Positions 1-8,273 are shown, numbered from the stretch's first letter. The stretch: DNA of 64,000 bases from Jeotgalicoccus coquinae (GCF_014207425.1 NZ_JACHFF010000001.1:1-64000); one strand, 5' to 3'. Numbers and translations: made by a program. Notes: generated by a model not told the origin, from the letters alone.

Positions 1-94
1 GCCACACCTGTTCCCATGTCGAACACAGCAGTTAAGCTCTCCAGCGCCGATGGTAGTTGGACTGACGTCCCGCAAGAGTAGGACGCTGCCAGGC
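1..94 (+). rRNA. rrf: 5S ribosomal RNA, 3' part (5' end outside window)
   Basis: The first 94 bases match the body and 3' end of Firmicutes 5S rRNA: the CCATGTCGAACACAG-type loop near 15-28, the GATGGTAGTTGG helix IV region near 49-60, and the closing AGAGTAGGACGCTGCCAGGC at 75-94. The 5' strand of helix I lies before base 1, so the gene is partial. It is followed after 26 bases by a tRNA cluster, the usual end of an rrn operon. Confidence 0.93.
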
Positions 95-120
95 TAATAT
101 TTTTATAATTAATTGATTAA

Positions 121-195
121 TCCACAGTAGCTCAGTGGTAGAGCTATCGGCTGTTAACCGATCGGTCGTAGGTTCGAGTCCTACCTGTGGAGCCA
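121..195 (+). tRNA. tRNA-Asn (GTT), CCA encoded
   Basis: Cloverleaf read by eye: acceptor stem TCCACAG/CTGTGGA at 121-127 and 185-191, discriminator G, encoded CCA at 193-195. The anticodon loop CTGTTAA gives GTT. The T-loop GGTTCGAGTCC is present. First tRNA after the 5S gene. Confidence 0.95.
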
Positions 196-208
196 TTTTT
201 TTGTGTCT

Positions 209-283
209 GGCCCGTTGGTCAAGCGGTTAAGACACCGCCCTTTCACGGCGGTAACACGGGTTCGAGTCCCGTACGGGTCACCA
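209..283 (+). tRNA. tRNA-Glu (TTC), CCA encoded
   Basis: Acceptor stem GGCCCGT pairs with ACGGGTC at 273-279. The anticodon loop CTTTCAC at 240-246 gives TTC. Discriminator A and encoded CCA end at 283. The D-arm TTGGTCAAGCGGTTAAGAC is typical of tRNA-Glu. Confidence 0.95.
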
Positions 284-308
284 TTTTTTTAATTATATAG
301 TTCAATAT

Positions 309-381
309 GGAGAATTAGCTCAGCTGGGAGAGCATCTGCCTTACAAGCAGAGGGTCGGCGGTTCGAGCCCGTCATTCTCCA
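309..381 (+). tRNA. tRNA-Val (TAC), no encoded CCA
   Basis: Acceptor stem GGAGAAT at 309-315 pairs with ATTCTCC at 374-380, discriminator A381. The anticodon is TAC within CTTACAA. The gene runs into T residues, so CCA must be added by nucleotidyltransferase, unlike the flanking Glu and Tyr genes. Confidence 0.95.
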
Positions 382-391
382 TTTTTTGTCT

Positions 392-475
392 GGAAGGGTA
401 GCGAAGTGGCTAAACGCGGCGGACTGTAAATCCGCTCCTTCGGGTTCGGCAGTTCGAATCTGCCCCCTTCCACCA
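392..475 (+). tRNA. tRNA-Tyr (GTA), CCA encoded
   Basis: Class II tRNA with a long variable arm (CTCCTTCGGGTTCGG region). Acceptor stem GGAAGGG pairs with CCCTTCC at 465-471, and CCA is encoded at 473-475. The anticodon is GTA in the loop CTGTAAA. Confidence 0.95.
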
Positions 476-482
476 TAGATTT

Positions 483-554
483 TGGGCTGTAGCCAAGCGG
501 TAAGGCAACGGGTTTTGGTCTCGTGACGCGAAGGTTCGAATCCTTCCAGCCCAG
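483..554 (+). tRNA. tRNA-Gln (TTG), no encoded CCA
   Basis: Acceptor stem TGGGCTG at 483-489 pairs with CAGCCCA at 547-553, discriminator G554. The anticodon is TTG within TTTTGGT. No CCA is encoded. Confidence 0.94.
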
Positions 555-567
555 TTTAATATATTTA

Positions 568-640
568 GAGCCATTAGCTCAGTTGGTAGAGCATCTGACT
601 TTTAATCAGAGGGTCGCAGGTTCGAATCCTGCATGGCTCA
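568..640 (+). tRNA. tRNA-Lys (TTT), no encoded CCA
   Basis: Acceptor stem GAGCCAT at 568-574 pairs with ATGGCTC at 633-639, discriminator A640. The anticodon is TTT within CTTTTAA. It is the last tRNA of the cluster and is followed eight bases later by a terminator hairpin. Confidence 0.95.
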
Positions 641-647
641 TCACGAA

Positions 648-676
648 ACACCTGCTATTTTAGCAGGTGTTTTTTT
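648..676 (+). terminator. Terminator of the rRNA/tRNA cluster
   Basis: The stem CACCTGCTA/TAGCAGGTG with a TTT loop is followed by seven T residues. It closes the tRNA-Lys end of the operon and separates it from the arginase promoter. Confidence 0.9.
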
Positions 677-713
677 ATGCATAAAATATCTGGAAATTAA
701 TATTTATAAAGGG

Positions 714-742
714 TTGTATAAAAGCGCTTTCTTTAGTATATT
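714..742 (+). promoter_or_regulatory. Sigma-A promoter of arginase with a cre (CcpA) site in the spacer
   Basis: TTGTAT (714-719) and TATATT (737-742) are separated by exactly 17 bases. Bases 718-732 (ATAAAAGCGCTTTCT) match the cre consensus WTGNAANCGNWNNCW at all but one defined position and fill the spacer, a classic repressing location. CcpA control of arginine catabolism is known in staphylococci; binding here is inferred from sequence only. Confidence 0.75.
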
Positions 743-774
743 GTAACTAGACAAAGGAATAGTTTGGTGGGGGG

Positions 775-1686
775 ATGTCAGTGGTTAAAATAGACATCAT
801 AGGCGCGCCTACAGCATTTGGACAACCAAAGTTAGGGGTATCTTTGGGACCGGATGCGGTGCGTCTTTGTGGTTTGAAAGAACATTTATCACAGCTTGGC
901 CACGACGTGGCTGACAAGGGGAATGTATACGGAAAGTACCGTGCAGAGTACGGTAATCACAGTGAAAGAAACGAAGAAGGACTTATGAACTTCAATCAGG
1001 TTAAAGACTTCAGTGAAGCACTTGCCGCCTCTGTTGAAGGTTCATTGGACAATAACCGTTTTCCATTTATCGTTGGCGGCGATCATAGCCTGTCAATCGG
1101 TTCAGTAAGCGGTGTAACTAAGAAATATAACAATCTCGGTGTATTGTGGATAGATGCTCACGGTGATATTAACAACAGTGATACATCACCTACAGGAAAC
1201 ATACACGGTATGCCGCTCGGTGTGCTCCTCGGGGAAGGAAGCAGATCGCTTGTTGATATTCATCATGAAGGAGCAAAACTTAAACATGAGAATATTGTAC
1301 TGATTGGTGTACGGGATTTAGATACAGGTGAAAAAGCTTATATTAAAGAACATGGAATTAAATGCTATACGATGAGCGATGTCCGGAGACTTGGTCTCGA
1401 TGTTGTTATTACAAAAGCACTGAAGCACTTACAGGATTGCGACGGTATTCATTTATCACTGGATGTGGACAGCCTCGATCCTCTCGAAATTAAAGGGACG
1501 GGAACGAAAGTTGACGGCGGCATTTTCCTGTCGGAAATGCTGCTCGGTTTAAACATACTGAGTAAGACGGAACTGCTTGTATCAGCAGATCTGGTTGAAG
1601 TGAATCCACTCATTGATAACTGTAATGAAACTGCAGAAAAAGCAGTGGTAATTTCAGAGTACATATTCGGACAGAGCCAGATATAA
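775..1686 (+). CDS. rocF: Arginase
   Basis: Hydrolyses L-arginine to ornithine and urea in the cytosol, the first step of the arginase catabolic route. All ureohydrolase Mn-binding motifs are visible: GGDHS with His104, DAHGD at 127-131, and LSLDVDSLDP with Asp230 and Asp232. About 303 residues is normal for a bacterial arginase. The start is uncertain. The run GGTGGGGGG abuts the ATG at 775, whereas the GTG at 781 has better Shine-Dalgarno spacing and would remove two residues. It is monocistronic between the tRNA terminator and a convergent regulator, and its promoter carries a cre site, suggesting carbon catabolite repression. Confidence 0.93.
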   Translation: MSVVKIDIIGAPTAFGQPKLGVSLGPDAVRLCGLKEHLSQLGHDVADKGNVYGKYRAEYGNHSERNEEGLMNFNQVKDFSEALAASVEGSLDNNRFPFIVGGDHSLSIGSVSGVTKKYNNLGVLWIDAHGDINNSDTSPTGNIHGMPLGVLLGEGSRSLVDIHHEGAKLKHENIVLIGVRDLDTGEKAYIKEHGIKCYTMSDVRRLGLDVVITKALKHLQDCDGIHLSLDVDSLDPLEIKGTGTKVDGGIFLSEMLLGLNILSKTELLVSADLVEVNPLIDNCNETAEKAVVISEYIFGQSQI

Positions 1687-1687
1687 A

Positions 1688-1710
1688 AAGAGAAGCTTCA
1701 GGCTTCTCTC
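1688..1710 (-). terminator. Terminator hairpin between rocF and the convergent regulator
   Basis: The stem AGAGAAGC/GCTTCTCT (1689-1696 and 1702-1709) has a five-base loop. The T tract lies on the minus-strand side (1684-1688). The regulator's stop codon sits in the loop, so the hairpin overlaps the end of the minus-strand gene. Confidence 0.7.
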
Positions 1711-2156
1711 ATAGTCTTCAACACGTAAACAGCATACTCATCAGCAGTAGCTGTTTCTTTTTTTACCTTTTTTCCGTTCTCGAGCCCGGTTAATTGGGAA
1801 TCGAGAATCTCGAGTTCTTTATCGTCCGGAGAAATAGTATAGGCGGCATATGGTTCAGCACCGGTCTGTTTATTGAAATTAAAAATATTGATGGAAGGCA
1901 CGATTGCTTCTGCTGCAGGACGGTAAAATTTCTGAATAATACTGCTTTTTTCAACGGTGTGCGACAGAGTAATAATGTTATGGGCCAGCAGTTGATTTAA
2001 ATGGTAATGTATTTTAGCTCTCGGCAGTTCGAGTTCGTCGGCAAGCATCTGACCGGTTTTCGGTTCGTCCGCCATCATGCCGAGCAACTGCAGTCTAAAT
2101 GGGTCGCTGATTGACTTAAGCTGATCCAACTCATTAATGATGAGCAATTTTTCCAT
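1698..2156 (-). CDS. ArsR-like winged-helix transcriptional regulator
   Basis: A small cytosolic protein whose residues about 5-75 form an ArsR-type winged helix: a LKSISDPFRLQLLGMM helix, then GQMLADELELPRAKIHYHLNQL as the recognition helix-turn-helix. The C-terminal half, with an aromatic-rich segment and a charged helix, resembles YdfL/helix-turn-helix-20 regulators but I cannot assign a ligand. I chose the ATG at 2156 because GGAGGA sits six bases upstream; a longer reading from 2171 would start inside the region before that site. It converges on rocF with overlapping 3' ends, so it may control arginase or its own expression. That is inference. Confidence 0.8.
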   Translation of the reverse strand: MEKLLIINELDQLKSISDPFRLQLLGMMADEPKTGQMLADELELPRAKIHYHLNQLLAHNIITLSHTVEKSSIIQKFYRPAAEAIVPSINIFNFNKQTGAEPYAAYTISPDDKELEILDSQLTGLENGKKVKKETATADEYAVYVLKTMREA

Positions 2157-2297
2157 TAATATCCTCCACATACTTTTTCTTTAATTATCATGTAAAGTGT
2201 AAATACAGTCAATTAAACTGTTTTAATAAATGAGAATATTTGTTACACAATTGTGAATTTGGTATTATTAAAATGTTAAGTACTTAGGGGGATGAGT

Positions 2298-3245
2298 ATG
2301 ATAGGTCAAAGAATTAAAGAAATACGCAATAATAACAATTTAACCCAGGAAGAACTTGCTGACGGGATCATCTCCCGAACTTATTTAAGTTTAATTGAAA
2401 AAGGTACGGTGCAGCCGTCCACTAACGTATTAGTTAAACTGAGTAAACGGCTGAACTGCACGGTAAATGATTTCATGGCGGAAGTTTCACATTTTAAATA
2501 TAACAATTTTGAAATTCTGCGTGAAATCGGACACTACGAACTTAAAGTGGATAATGAAGATTACGAGATTGTGAAACATTTTATCGACAAAGAGTATGAA
2601 CAGATTGAAGATGTACCGCTGCCGGACAGCGGGAGAATACATTTAATCTATGCTCGTTATTTTAAATTTAAAGGGGATTTAAAACGAACGAAACTGCATA
2701 CTGATAAAGCACTGCAAAAGCTGTCTACTATTGCTGTCAATCAGCACTATGTGAACGCTGTGCTGTTAAAATCGGAGCTGCTTGCTGAAGATGGCGAAAC
2801 GGACGCGGCGATAGACATACTTGAAGAGACGGTTTATCTGACGACCAAGTTTGGTGAACTGAATATTTCTGATATTAAGTTACGGTTTGCACTTGTAAAA
2901 TGTTATATTATATTTAAACAGTATTATACTGCATACAGACTGACAACAGATATTAAACAGATTTCATCCAGACTGAATATTACTTATAAAGAAGAAAAAC
3001 TTAAGAAGTATGAAATGCTGACCCTCGTTAAACTTGGCAAGTATAAAGATGCACTGGAGCTCGCAGGAGACAGCAGTGAAACAGATGCCGGTATTATGCG
3101 TGCATACAGTCTGTGGCAGCTGGACAAAGTTAAAGAGGCTGATCAGTTATTAAAAGCGATACCAGCGCCCGATAAGGAAATTTCCAGTATACCGCAAATA
3201 AGTGGTCTGTATAAAGAACTTACCGGGAGATTAGGTGGCTTATAA
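2298..3245 (+). CDS. XRE-family regulator with TPR-like C-terminal domain
   Basis: The N-terminal helix-turn-helix (about residues 1-65: MIGQRIKEIR, LTQEELADGI, SRTYLSLIEKG, LNCTVNDFM) is typical of XRE/Cro regulators. The remaining 250 residues are helical with tetratricopeptide-like pairs, as in peptide-sensing RRNPP regulators. No signal-peptide gene is evident next to it. The second ATG (2298) is preferred over 2292 because GGGGG directly touches the first. It ends 22 bases before cdaA, so it could be co-transcribed with the c-di-AMP block. Whether it senses a peptide is unknown. Confidence 0.82.
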   Translation: MIGQRIKEIRNNNNLTQEELADGIISRTYLSLIEKGTVQPSTNVLVKLSKRLNCTVNDFMAEVSHFKYNNFEILREIGHYELKVDNEDYEIVKHFIDKEYEQIEDVPLPDSGRIHLIYARYFKFKGDLKRTKLHTDKALQKLSTIAVNQHYVNAVLLKSELLAEDGETDAAIDILEETVYLTTKFGELNISDIKLRFALVKCYIIFKQYYTAYRLTTDIKQISSRLNITYKEEKLKKYEMLTLVKLGKYKDALELAGDSSETDAGIMRAYSLWQLDKVKEADQLLKAIPAPDKEISSIPQISGLYKELTGRLGGL

Positions 3246-3267
3246 CATAATAGAAAGGAAAATCATT

Positions 3268-4089
3268 ATGGAAACAGCCAACTTTTTTGATAATATCTCT
3301 ACATCTTTTGTAATAACCAGCATTATCGACATCCTGATTATATGGTACGTTTTTTATCTGATATTGACGGTCATTAAAGGGACGAAAGCTGTACAGTTAA
3401 TCAAAGGGATATTTTTCATAATTATTGGACGGGCATTAAGTAATTTTTTAGATTTAACAACGACAACACAATTGTTCGATATGGTGCTCCAATGGGGTTT
3501 CCTCGCCGTCATCGTTATATTCCAGCCGGAATTAAGACGTGCGCTTGAACAGCTCGGACGCGGCAGCCTCTTCAGGAGCAGCACTGCGAGCGATGCTTCG
3601 GAGCATGAGAAGATGCGGCAGGATATGGTCACCGCTGTCCGCTATATGGCGAAGCGCCGTATCGGCGCGTTGATTGTGCTCGAGAAAGAAACCGGCCTGA
3701 AGGACTATATTGAGACGGGTGTACCATTAAACGCCGAAATTACGTCGCAGCTGTTAATTAATATATTCATTCCGAATACACCGCTGCATGACGGTGCAAT
3801 GATTATTCAGGGCGATAAAATTGCGACAGCCGGAAGCTATTTGCCGCTGTCGGAAAGCAATAAAATTGCCAAAGACCTCGGTACACGGCACAGAGCCGCT
3901 GTCGGTATTTCAGAAGTGACCGATGCATTTACGATAATTGTCTCGGAAGAAACAGGTAATGTGTCAGTTACATACGACAGCAAACTGTCCAAGGAAATCA
4001 CTCTGGAAAAACTGACAGAGCTTCTCCAGAAACACTGGATGGTAACTGCCGGCGGCAAGGAAGGAGGCGGTTTGTTTGCTCGAAAATAA
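3268..4089 (+). CDS. cdaA: Diadenylate cyclase CdaA (DacA)
   Basis: Membrane enzyme that condenses two ATP into c-di-AMP, the essential Firmicutes second messenger for potassium, osmolyte and wall homeostasis. Three predicted membrane helices occupy about residues 12-90. The DAC domain follows, with the signature DGA at 175-177 and RHR at 207-209. Length is 273 residues, as for staphylococcal DacA. The start ATG at 3268 follows AGAAAGGA; the frame extends upstream to a GTG at 3235 that overlaps the previous gene and lacks a ribosome site. The 3' end overlaps ybbR by 14 bases, and glmM follows, the conserved cdaA-ybbR-glmM operon. Confidence 0.95.
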   Translation: METANFFDNISTSFVITSIIDILIIWYVFYLILTVIKGTKAVQLIKGIFFIIIGRALSNFLDLTTTTQLFDMVLQWGFLAVIVIFQPELRRALEQLGRGSLFRSSTASDASEHEKMRQDMVTAVRYMAKRRIGALIVLEKETGLKDYIETGVPLNAEITSQLLINIFIPNTPLHDGAMIIQGDKIATAGSYLPLSESNKIAKDLGTRHRAAVGISEVTDAFTIIVSEETGNVSVTYDSKLSKEITLEKLTELLQKHWMVTAGGKEGGGLFARK

Positions 4090-5023
4090 ATGGGGCCTCA
4101 GCATAGTTGCACTGCTTCTTGCGCTGTTTATGTTTGTTAACGCAAACAATGTCTTTGAAGATATGAACCTGTTCAGCGACGACAGTGAAACAGAAAATGA
4201 TACTGAATTTATCGAAGGAGTGCCAGTAGAGGTACTTTATGATGAAGAGTCGTATTATGTCTCAGGTGTACCGCCGGAAGTTACTGTTGAACTCGGAGGT
4301 GCAAACTCGAACATCAAACGACTGCAGGCAACACGTAATTTTGAAGTGATTTTAGATCTTAGAAACCGTGAACCCGGTGAACATGAAGTGTTTTTCACAG
4401 TTAACGGAATGCCTGACAATGTGTCGGGAACTGTACAGCCGGAAACAGCCAATGTAACGATACAGAATCTTGTAGCGCAGACGTTTGAAGTCCAGGCTGA
4501 AGTCAGCGAGGGACGCGTCGGCTCAAGCTACGAGCTTGATTCAGTCAACGTTGAACCGTCGACAGTAACTGTCAGAGGCGGAGAAAGTACGATGAACCGT
4601 ATACAGTACGTCCGGGCAATGATGTCCGACACTTCCAGTATTATGGATGAACGTGTGGAAGAAGCTGAAGTCAGTGCATTTGATGCGCAGTATAATAAAC
4701 TGGATGTAACGATTGAACCATCGACAGTGAGAATTGAAATCCAGGTTGAAGAACTGAGTAAGGAAGTTCCGGTTAACCTCGTAACAACCGGCCAGGTTGC
4801 AGATGACAGAACATTGTCGGAAGTGGAATTAAATCATGATACAATTGAAATATATGGTAACAGCCAGACATTGGAGTCTATTTCTTCTGTAACAGCGGAA
4901 GTGGATATCGATGGCATGTCAACATCGGGCACGAAAGATGTCCGGCTGGAATTACCTGAAAATGTAACGAAAAGTGAACCTGCTGTATTGGAAGCAGATG
5001 TTACGATAGAAAAAGACGAATAA
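4076..5023 (+). CDS. ybbR: YbbR-domain protein CdaR, regulator of CdaA
   Basis: One N-terminal membrane helix (LSIVALLLALFMFVNA, about residues 8-24) precedes an extracytoplasmic region of repeated YbbR domains, each with a VEPSTVTVRG- or IEPSTVRIEI-like strand. It interacts with and modulates CdaA in related bacteria. The start codon is TTG at 4076, preceded by AAGGAGG, inside the end of cdaA, which implies translational coupling. At 315 residues it matches the family. It is followed by glmM after 24 bases. Confidence 0.92.
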   Translation: MLENKWGLSIVALLLALFMFVNANNVFEDMNLFSDDSETENDTEFIEGVPVEVLYDEESYYVSGVPPEVTVELGGANSNIKRLQATRNFEVILDLRNREPGEHEVFFTVNGMPDNVSGTVQPETANVTIQNLVAQTFEVQAEVSEGRVGSSYELDSVNVEPSTVTVRGGESTMNRIQYVRAMMSDTSSIMDERVEEAEVSAFDAQYNKLDVTIEPSTVRIEIQVEELSKEVPVNLVTTGQVADDRTLSEVELNHDTIEIYGNSQTLESISSVTAEVDIDGMSTSGTKDVRLELPENVTKSEPAVLEADVTIEKDE

Positions 5024-5047
5024 TTGCTGCTTAAAAAGGAGATTACT

Positions 5048-6400
5048 ATGGGAAAGTATTTTGGTACAGATGGAGTTAGAGGTATTGCAAACGAAGGATT
5101 AACACCTGAAATGGCGTTTAAATTAGGACGTTTCGGCGGATACACACTGCTTAATAAAGGCTCGGAGCATCCGCGCGTTTTAGTTGGAAGAGATACACGT
5201 ATTTCCGGAGAAATGCTTGAATCTGCACTTATTGCAGGGCTATTATCAATCGGTGCTGAAGTAATGCGTTTAGGTGTGATTTCTACACCTGGTGTTGCTT
5301 ACCTGACTAAAGAGATGGAAGCAGATGCCGGAATAATGATCTCTGCGTCGCATAACCCGGTTGAAGATAACGGTATTAAATTCTTCGGTCCGGACGGCTT
5401 TAAACTTACAGATGATCAAGAAGCGGAAATCGAAGCACTGATAGACAGCGAAGAAGATAATCTTCCAAGACCGACAGGCGTTGAAGTCGGTACAATTTCG
5501 GATTATTTTGAAGGCGGACAGAAGTACTTAAGCTACTTAAAATCAACAATTGATACTGACTTTGAAGGACTTAAAATCGGCCTTGACGGTGCACATGGTT
5601 CAACGTATCACTTAGGACCTTATCTGTTTGGTGATCTGGAAGCAGATACGGCTACAGTCGGATGCAGCCCGGACGGCACGAACATTAATGCAGGTGTTGG
5701 TTCAACACACCCTGAAAAACTTCAGGAACTCGTTAAAGAAGAGAAATGCGACTTCGGCCTGGCATTTGACGGAGACGGGGACAGAATCATTGCAGTGGAT
5801 GAAAAAGGTGAGATTGTCGACGGAGACAAAATCATGTTTATCCTTGCGCATGCATTAAAAGAAAAAGGCGAACTGAAAGACGATACAGTTGTATCTACAG
5901 TAATGAGTAACCTCGGTTTCTATAAAGCGGTGGAAGCACACGGCATGAAATCAGATAAGACTAAAGTGGGTGACAGATACGTTGTTGCTGAAATGCGTAA
6001 AGGCGGGTATTCATTAGGCGGCGAACAGTCAGGACATATCGTTATGATGGACTACAACACAACTGGTGACGGTCTGTTAACAGGTATTCATTTAGCGGCT
6101 ATCGTTAAAGAATCAGGCAAGAAAATGAGTGAACTTGCAGCGATGGTTGAGACGTTCCCTCAGGAGCTTGTAAACGTGCGTGTAAGCGATAAGCACAACG
6201 TTACGAACAACGAAGCGGTCAAAGCAATTATGAACGATGTAGAAGAGCGTATGGCCGGTAACGGACGTATTCTCGTACGTGCATCGGGTACAGAACCGCT
6301 TGTACGTGTAATGGTGGAAGCTGAAACTGAAGAACTCGCAGCGAGCTACAGTGCGGAAATTGCAGAAGTAGTAGAAGCTGAAATGGGTCTCGACAAATAG
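5048..6400 (+). CDS. glmM: Phosphoglucosamine mutase
   Basis: Interconverts glucosamine-6-phosphate and glucosamine-1-phosphate, feeding UDP-GlcNAc for peptidoglycan. The active-site phosphoserine loop [18 protein letters not shown], the Mg-binding DGDGDR and the C-terminal phosphate loop [14 protein letters not shown] are all present. The start ATG at 5048 has AAAAGGAG nine bases upstream; the frame opens at 5024 without a better signal. It is 450 residues, standard length. It closes the cdaA-ybbR-glmM operon and is followed by a terminator. Confidence 0.96.
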   Translation: MGKYFGTDGVRGIANEGLTPEMAFKLGRFGGYTLLNKGSEHPRVLVGRDTRISGEMLESALIAGLLSIGAEVMRLGVISTPGVAYLTKEMEADAGIMISASHNPVEDNGIKFFGPDGFKLTDDQEAEIEALIDSEEDNLPRPTGVEVGTISDYFEGGQKYLSYLKSTIDTDFEGLKIGLDGAHGSTYHLGPYLFGDLEADTATVGCSPDGTNINAGVGSTHPEKLQELVKEEKCDFGLAFDGDGDRIIAVDEKGEIVDGDKIMFILAHALKEKGELKDDTVVSTVMSNLGFYKAVEAHGMKSDKTKVGDRYVVAEMRKGGYSLGGEQSGHIVMMDYNTTGDGLLTGIHLAAIVKESGKKMSELAAMVETFPQELVNVRVSDKHNVTNNEAVKAIMNDVEERMAGNGRILVRASGTEPLVRVMVEAETEELAASYSAEIAEVVEAEMGLDK

Positions 6401-6407
6401 AATTAAA

Positions 6408-6446
6408 AAAGTGCTGTTCCTGAAATCATGGAGCAGCACTTTTTTG
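6408..6446 (+). terminator. Terminator of the cdaA-ybbR-glmM operon
   Basis: The stem AAAGTGCTGTTCC pairs with GGAGCAGCACTTT (one G-U) around a nine-base loop and is followed by a T run. Confidence 0.9.
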
Positions 6447-6480
6447 GTATTGTAAATAGCTTTTATTGACTGAAAATTCC

Positions 6481-6978
6481 GCACAATATACTATTAATCT
6501 ATCGAAACATGATCGTCTCGGAGAACAGATAGAGCAAATACTCGGTGTGCCGGAAGTAGACTGCTCGATTGATGCAGTTGGATTTGAAGCATCCGGACAC
6601 GGGGAAGATGCGGGAGAAAAACCGGCGCAGGTACTGAATGCGATTATGGATATTACTCAGGCCGGCGGCGGATTGGGTATACCCGGCTTATACGTAACGG
6701 AAGACCCGGGTGCATCTGATAAAGATGCACAGACAGGATCGCTGAAGGTAAGATTTGGACAAGGCTGGGCTAAGGCACATACATTTAATACCGGACAGAC
6801 ACCGGCCATGAAATATAATAGAGATTTAATGAAATCAATTCTCTCAGGACAGGCACAAATCGCAAAAGCAGTAAATGCAACAGTCATCAGCCTGGATGAA
6901 GCACCGGGGGGATATAAAGACTTTGACAGCGGTGTTGCCAAGAAATTTGTTATAGACCCGCACGGTATGCTGAAATAA
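6481..6978 (+). pseudogene. Formaldehyde dehydrogenase (glutathione-independent, FdhA-like), C-terminal remnant
   Basis: The translated frame closely resembles the last ~165 residues of the ~400-residue zinc-dependent formaldehyde/aldehyde dismutase family: EVDCSIDAVGFEASGHG, GIPGLYVTEDPG, AHTFNTGQTPAMKYNR, and the terminus FVIDPHGMLK. The N-terminal zinc-binding catalytic domain and the first part of the Rossmann fold are absent. Similarity begins near base 6495 (TINLSKHD), immediately after the glmM terminator. The only in-frame starts are a TTG at 6466 and internal codons without a ribosome site. The frame has no internal stop, so the loss looks recent or the remnant is retained. I read it as a 5' deletion pseudogene; family membership is from memory of the motif pattern. 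Confidence 0.8.
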
Positions 6979-6993
6979 AACTCATAATATCAG

Positions 6994-7025
6994 AAAAGCG
7001 AAGCCGGAATGCGGCTTCGCTTTTT
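6994..7025. terminator. Bidirectional terminator between the fdhA remnant and the ydjM-like gene
   Basis: The stem AAAAGCGAAGCCG/CGGCTTCGCTTTT with a GAATG loop has T runs on either strand. It lies between converging reading frames. Confidence 0.88.
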
Positions 7026-7035
7026 ATGTGTGATT

Positions 7036-7569
7036 CTAATAGACGGGTTTCGCCAAAAGCTCTCCCATATTGAAATCGTTAATAAAATTAAATATGTATA
7101 CACCTAAAACCTGAAATCCAAAATATAAAGAAACGAGACACAGCAGGCTGAAAATAATGTTCTCAGCAAAACTCCCCGTTCGTGTAGTGATTGGAAATCT
7201 CACTTTAAAACTGATCGGGAAAAATAACTGAATGCCGCTTTTAGTCGCCATATCTAATATGTAATGACTGACCATGCCTGTAATCAGACCGAGTTTTAAC
7301 GCGTCATTAGGAAAGAAGTAGTCGACAAGAAAAGCAATCAGTACGATAAACAGCAGGCTGTGTGTAAAAGAACGGTGACCGAAAACGAAATTAATTAATT
7401 TCGAAAGCACCGGAAACGTCTTACCAATCTTGCTGCCGCCGTGGCAAATATCGGGAATTAACGAACCCGCAATACCGGCGCCGATTAATAAAACCGGATC
7501 AGCGTATGTAAAATGAGCGACTGCCAGACTGGATGCGACACCACCGATGATATGTGTTTTACCTTTCAT
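7036..7569 (-). CDS. YdjM/DUF457-type metal-dependent membrane hydrolase
   Basis: Integral membrane protein of about 177 residues with four to five hydrophobic helices. The conserved histidine/aspartate pattern of the family is present: MKGKTHIIGG at the N terminus, SLIPDICHGGS near residue 40, FGHRSFTHSLLF near 65-76, and VSHYILDMATKSG near 105. Some family members are annotated as LexA-regulated or as phospholipase-like; the substrate is unknown. The start ATG at 7569 is preceded by GAGGAGG, so the upstream extension of the frame is not used. It stands alone. Confidence 0.82.
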   Translation of the reverse strand: MKGKTHIIGGVASSLAVAHFTYADPVLLIGAGIAGSLIPDICHGGSKIGKTFPVLSKLINFVFGHRSFTHSLLFIVLIAFLVDYFFPNDALKLGLITGMVSHYILDMATKSGIQLFFPISFKVRFPITTRTGSFAENIIFSLLCLVSLYFGFQVLGVYIFNFINDFNMGELLAKPVY

Positions 7570-7739
7570 GATGTGACCTCCTCTGACCTGTATATTATAA
7601 CACTTTTTAGACATAAATATAACTTTTAATGAACAAATATTGATCAATGTTAAGTAGAGGATTTGAGACTGATTTCGATAAAAGTTTTGCAGAAATGTTA
7701 TTATGAATATACTAATGAGAATGTGTGAGGAGAATTATT

Positions 7740-7934
7740 ATGGACGGGACAAAAAGAGCGGATATTAAAATCGGCAGCACGGTGAAAGTTGTGCAGAAAC
7801 AGCATCAGAGAAGTGGCGAACTCACAGAAGGCGTTGTCGCAAGAATACTGACAAACTCAGCAAATCATCATCACGGTATTAAAGTGAAGCTGGACGACGC
7901 TACAGTCGGCAGAGTAAAAGAAATAATTGAATAG
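7740..7934 (+). CDS. ywbE: YwbE family protein
   Basis: A 64-residue basic protein beginning MDGTKRADIKIGSTVKVV and ending in GRVKEIIE, matching the small YwbE (DUF2196) family of unknown function. The KOW-like pattern IKIGSTVKVVQKQHQRSGELTEGVVARIL and a HHHGIKVKL segment are visible. The start ATG at 7740 follows GAGGAG at proper spacing. It has its own terminator immediately downstream. Confidence 0.87.
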   Translation: MDGTKRADIKIGSTVKVVQKQHQRSGELTEGVVARILTNSANHHHGIKVKLDDATVGRVKEIIE

Positions 7935-7948
7935 GATATTATGTGGGC

Positions 7949-7981
7949 AGGAACGATAGAGATATCGTTCCTGTTTTTTTG
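7949..7981 (+). terminator. Terminator of ywbE
   Basis: The stem CAGGAACGATA/TATCGTTCCTG is followed by eight T residues. Confidence 0.9.
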
Positions 7982-8042
7982 TTTTGTGAAGAATTTATCG
8001 TGTTGCCGGGCGGAGATGGGGAAAATACTGTCTCTCGGGATG

Positions 8043-8165
8043 CTTTGTCTGACACTGTGGAAATGGCATTGTCATTCAAATCACTTTGACTGACACTGTG
8101 GAAATGACATTGTCACTCAAATCACTTTAACTGACACTGTAGAAACGACATTGTCACTCAAATAT
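8043..8165. repeat. Tandem hairpin repeat array A: three 41-bp units
   Basis: Three head-to-tail units start at 8043, 8084 and 8125, each 41 bases. Every unit carries an imperfect inverted repeat: TGACACTGT, a seven-base loop GGAAATG, then ACATTGTCA. Differences between units are single-base changes. There are no spacers between units. The array lies between the ywbE terminator and the glmS leader. Confidence 0.93.
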
Positions 8166-8273
8166 ATATCAGGCAAAACTTTTTCCATTAAAAGGTAAAA
8201 AAATCTTGTAATGCAGAAAAAAATAAATTACACTTTTATTCTGAAGAAAAAGGAGGGCAGTTTGTAAATTTAA

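Noticed and set aside
1-676. Genomic island or integration site at the tRNA cluster
   Set aside because: There is no integrase, attachment repeat or change in gene content beside the tRNA genes; the following genes are core metabolism.
1449-1664. Minus-strand frame inside rocF
   Set aside because: Shadow of the arginase gene, with no ribosome site; many similar antisense frames across the window were set aside for the same reason.
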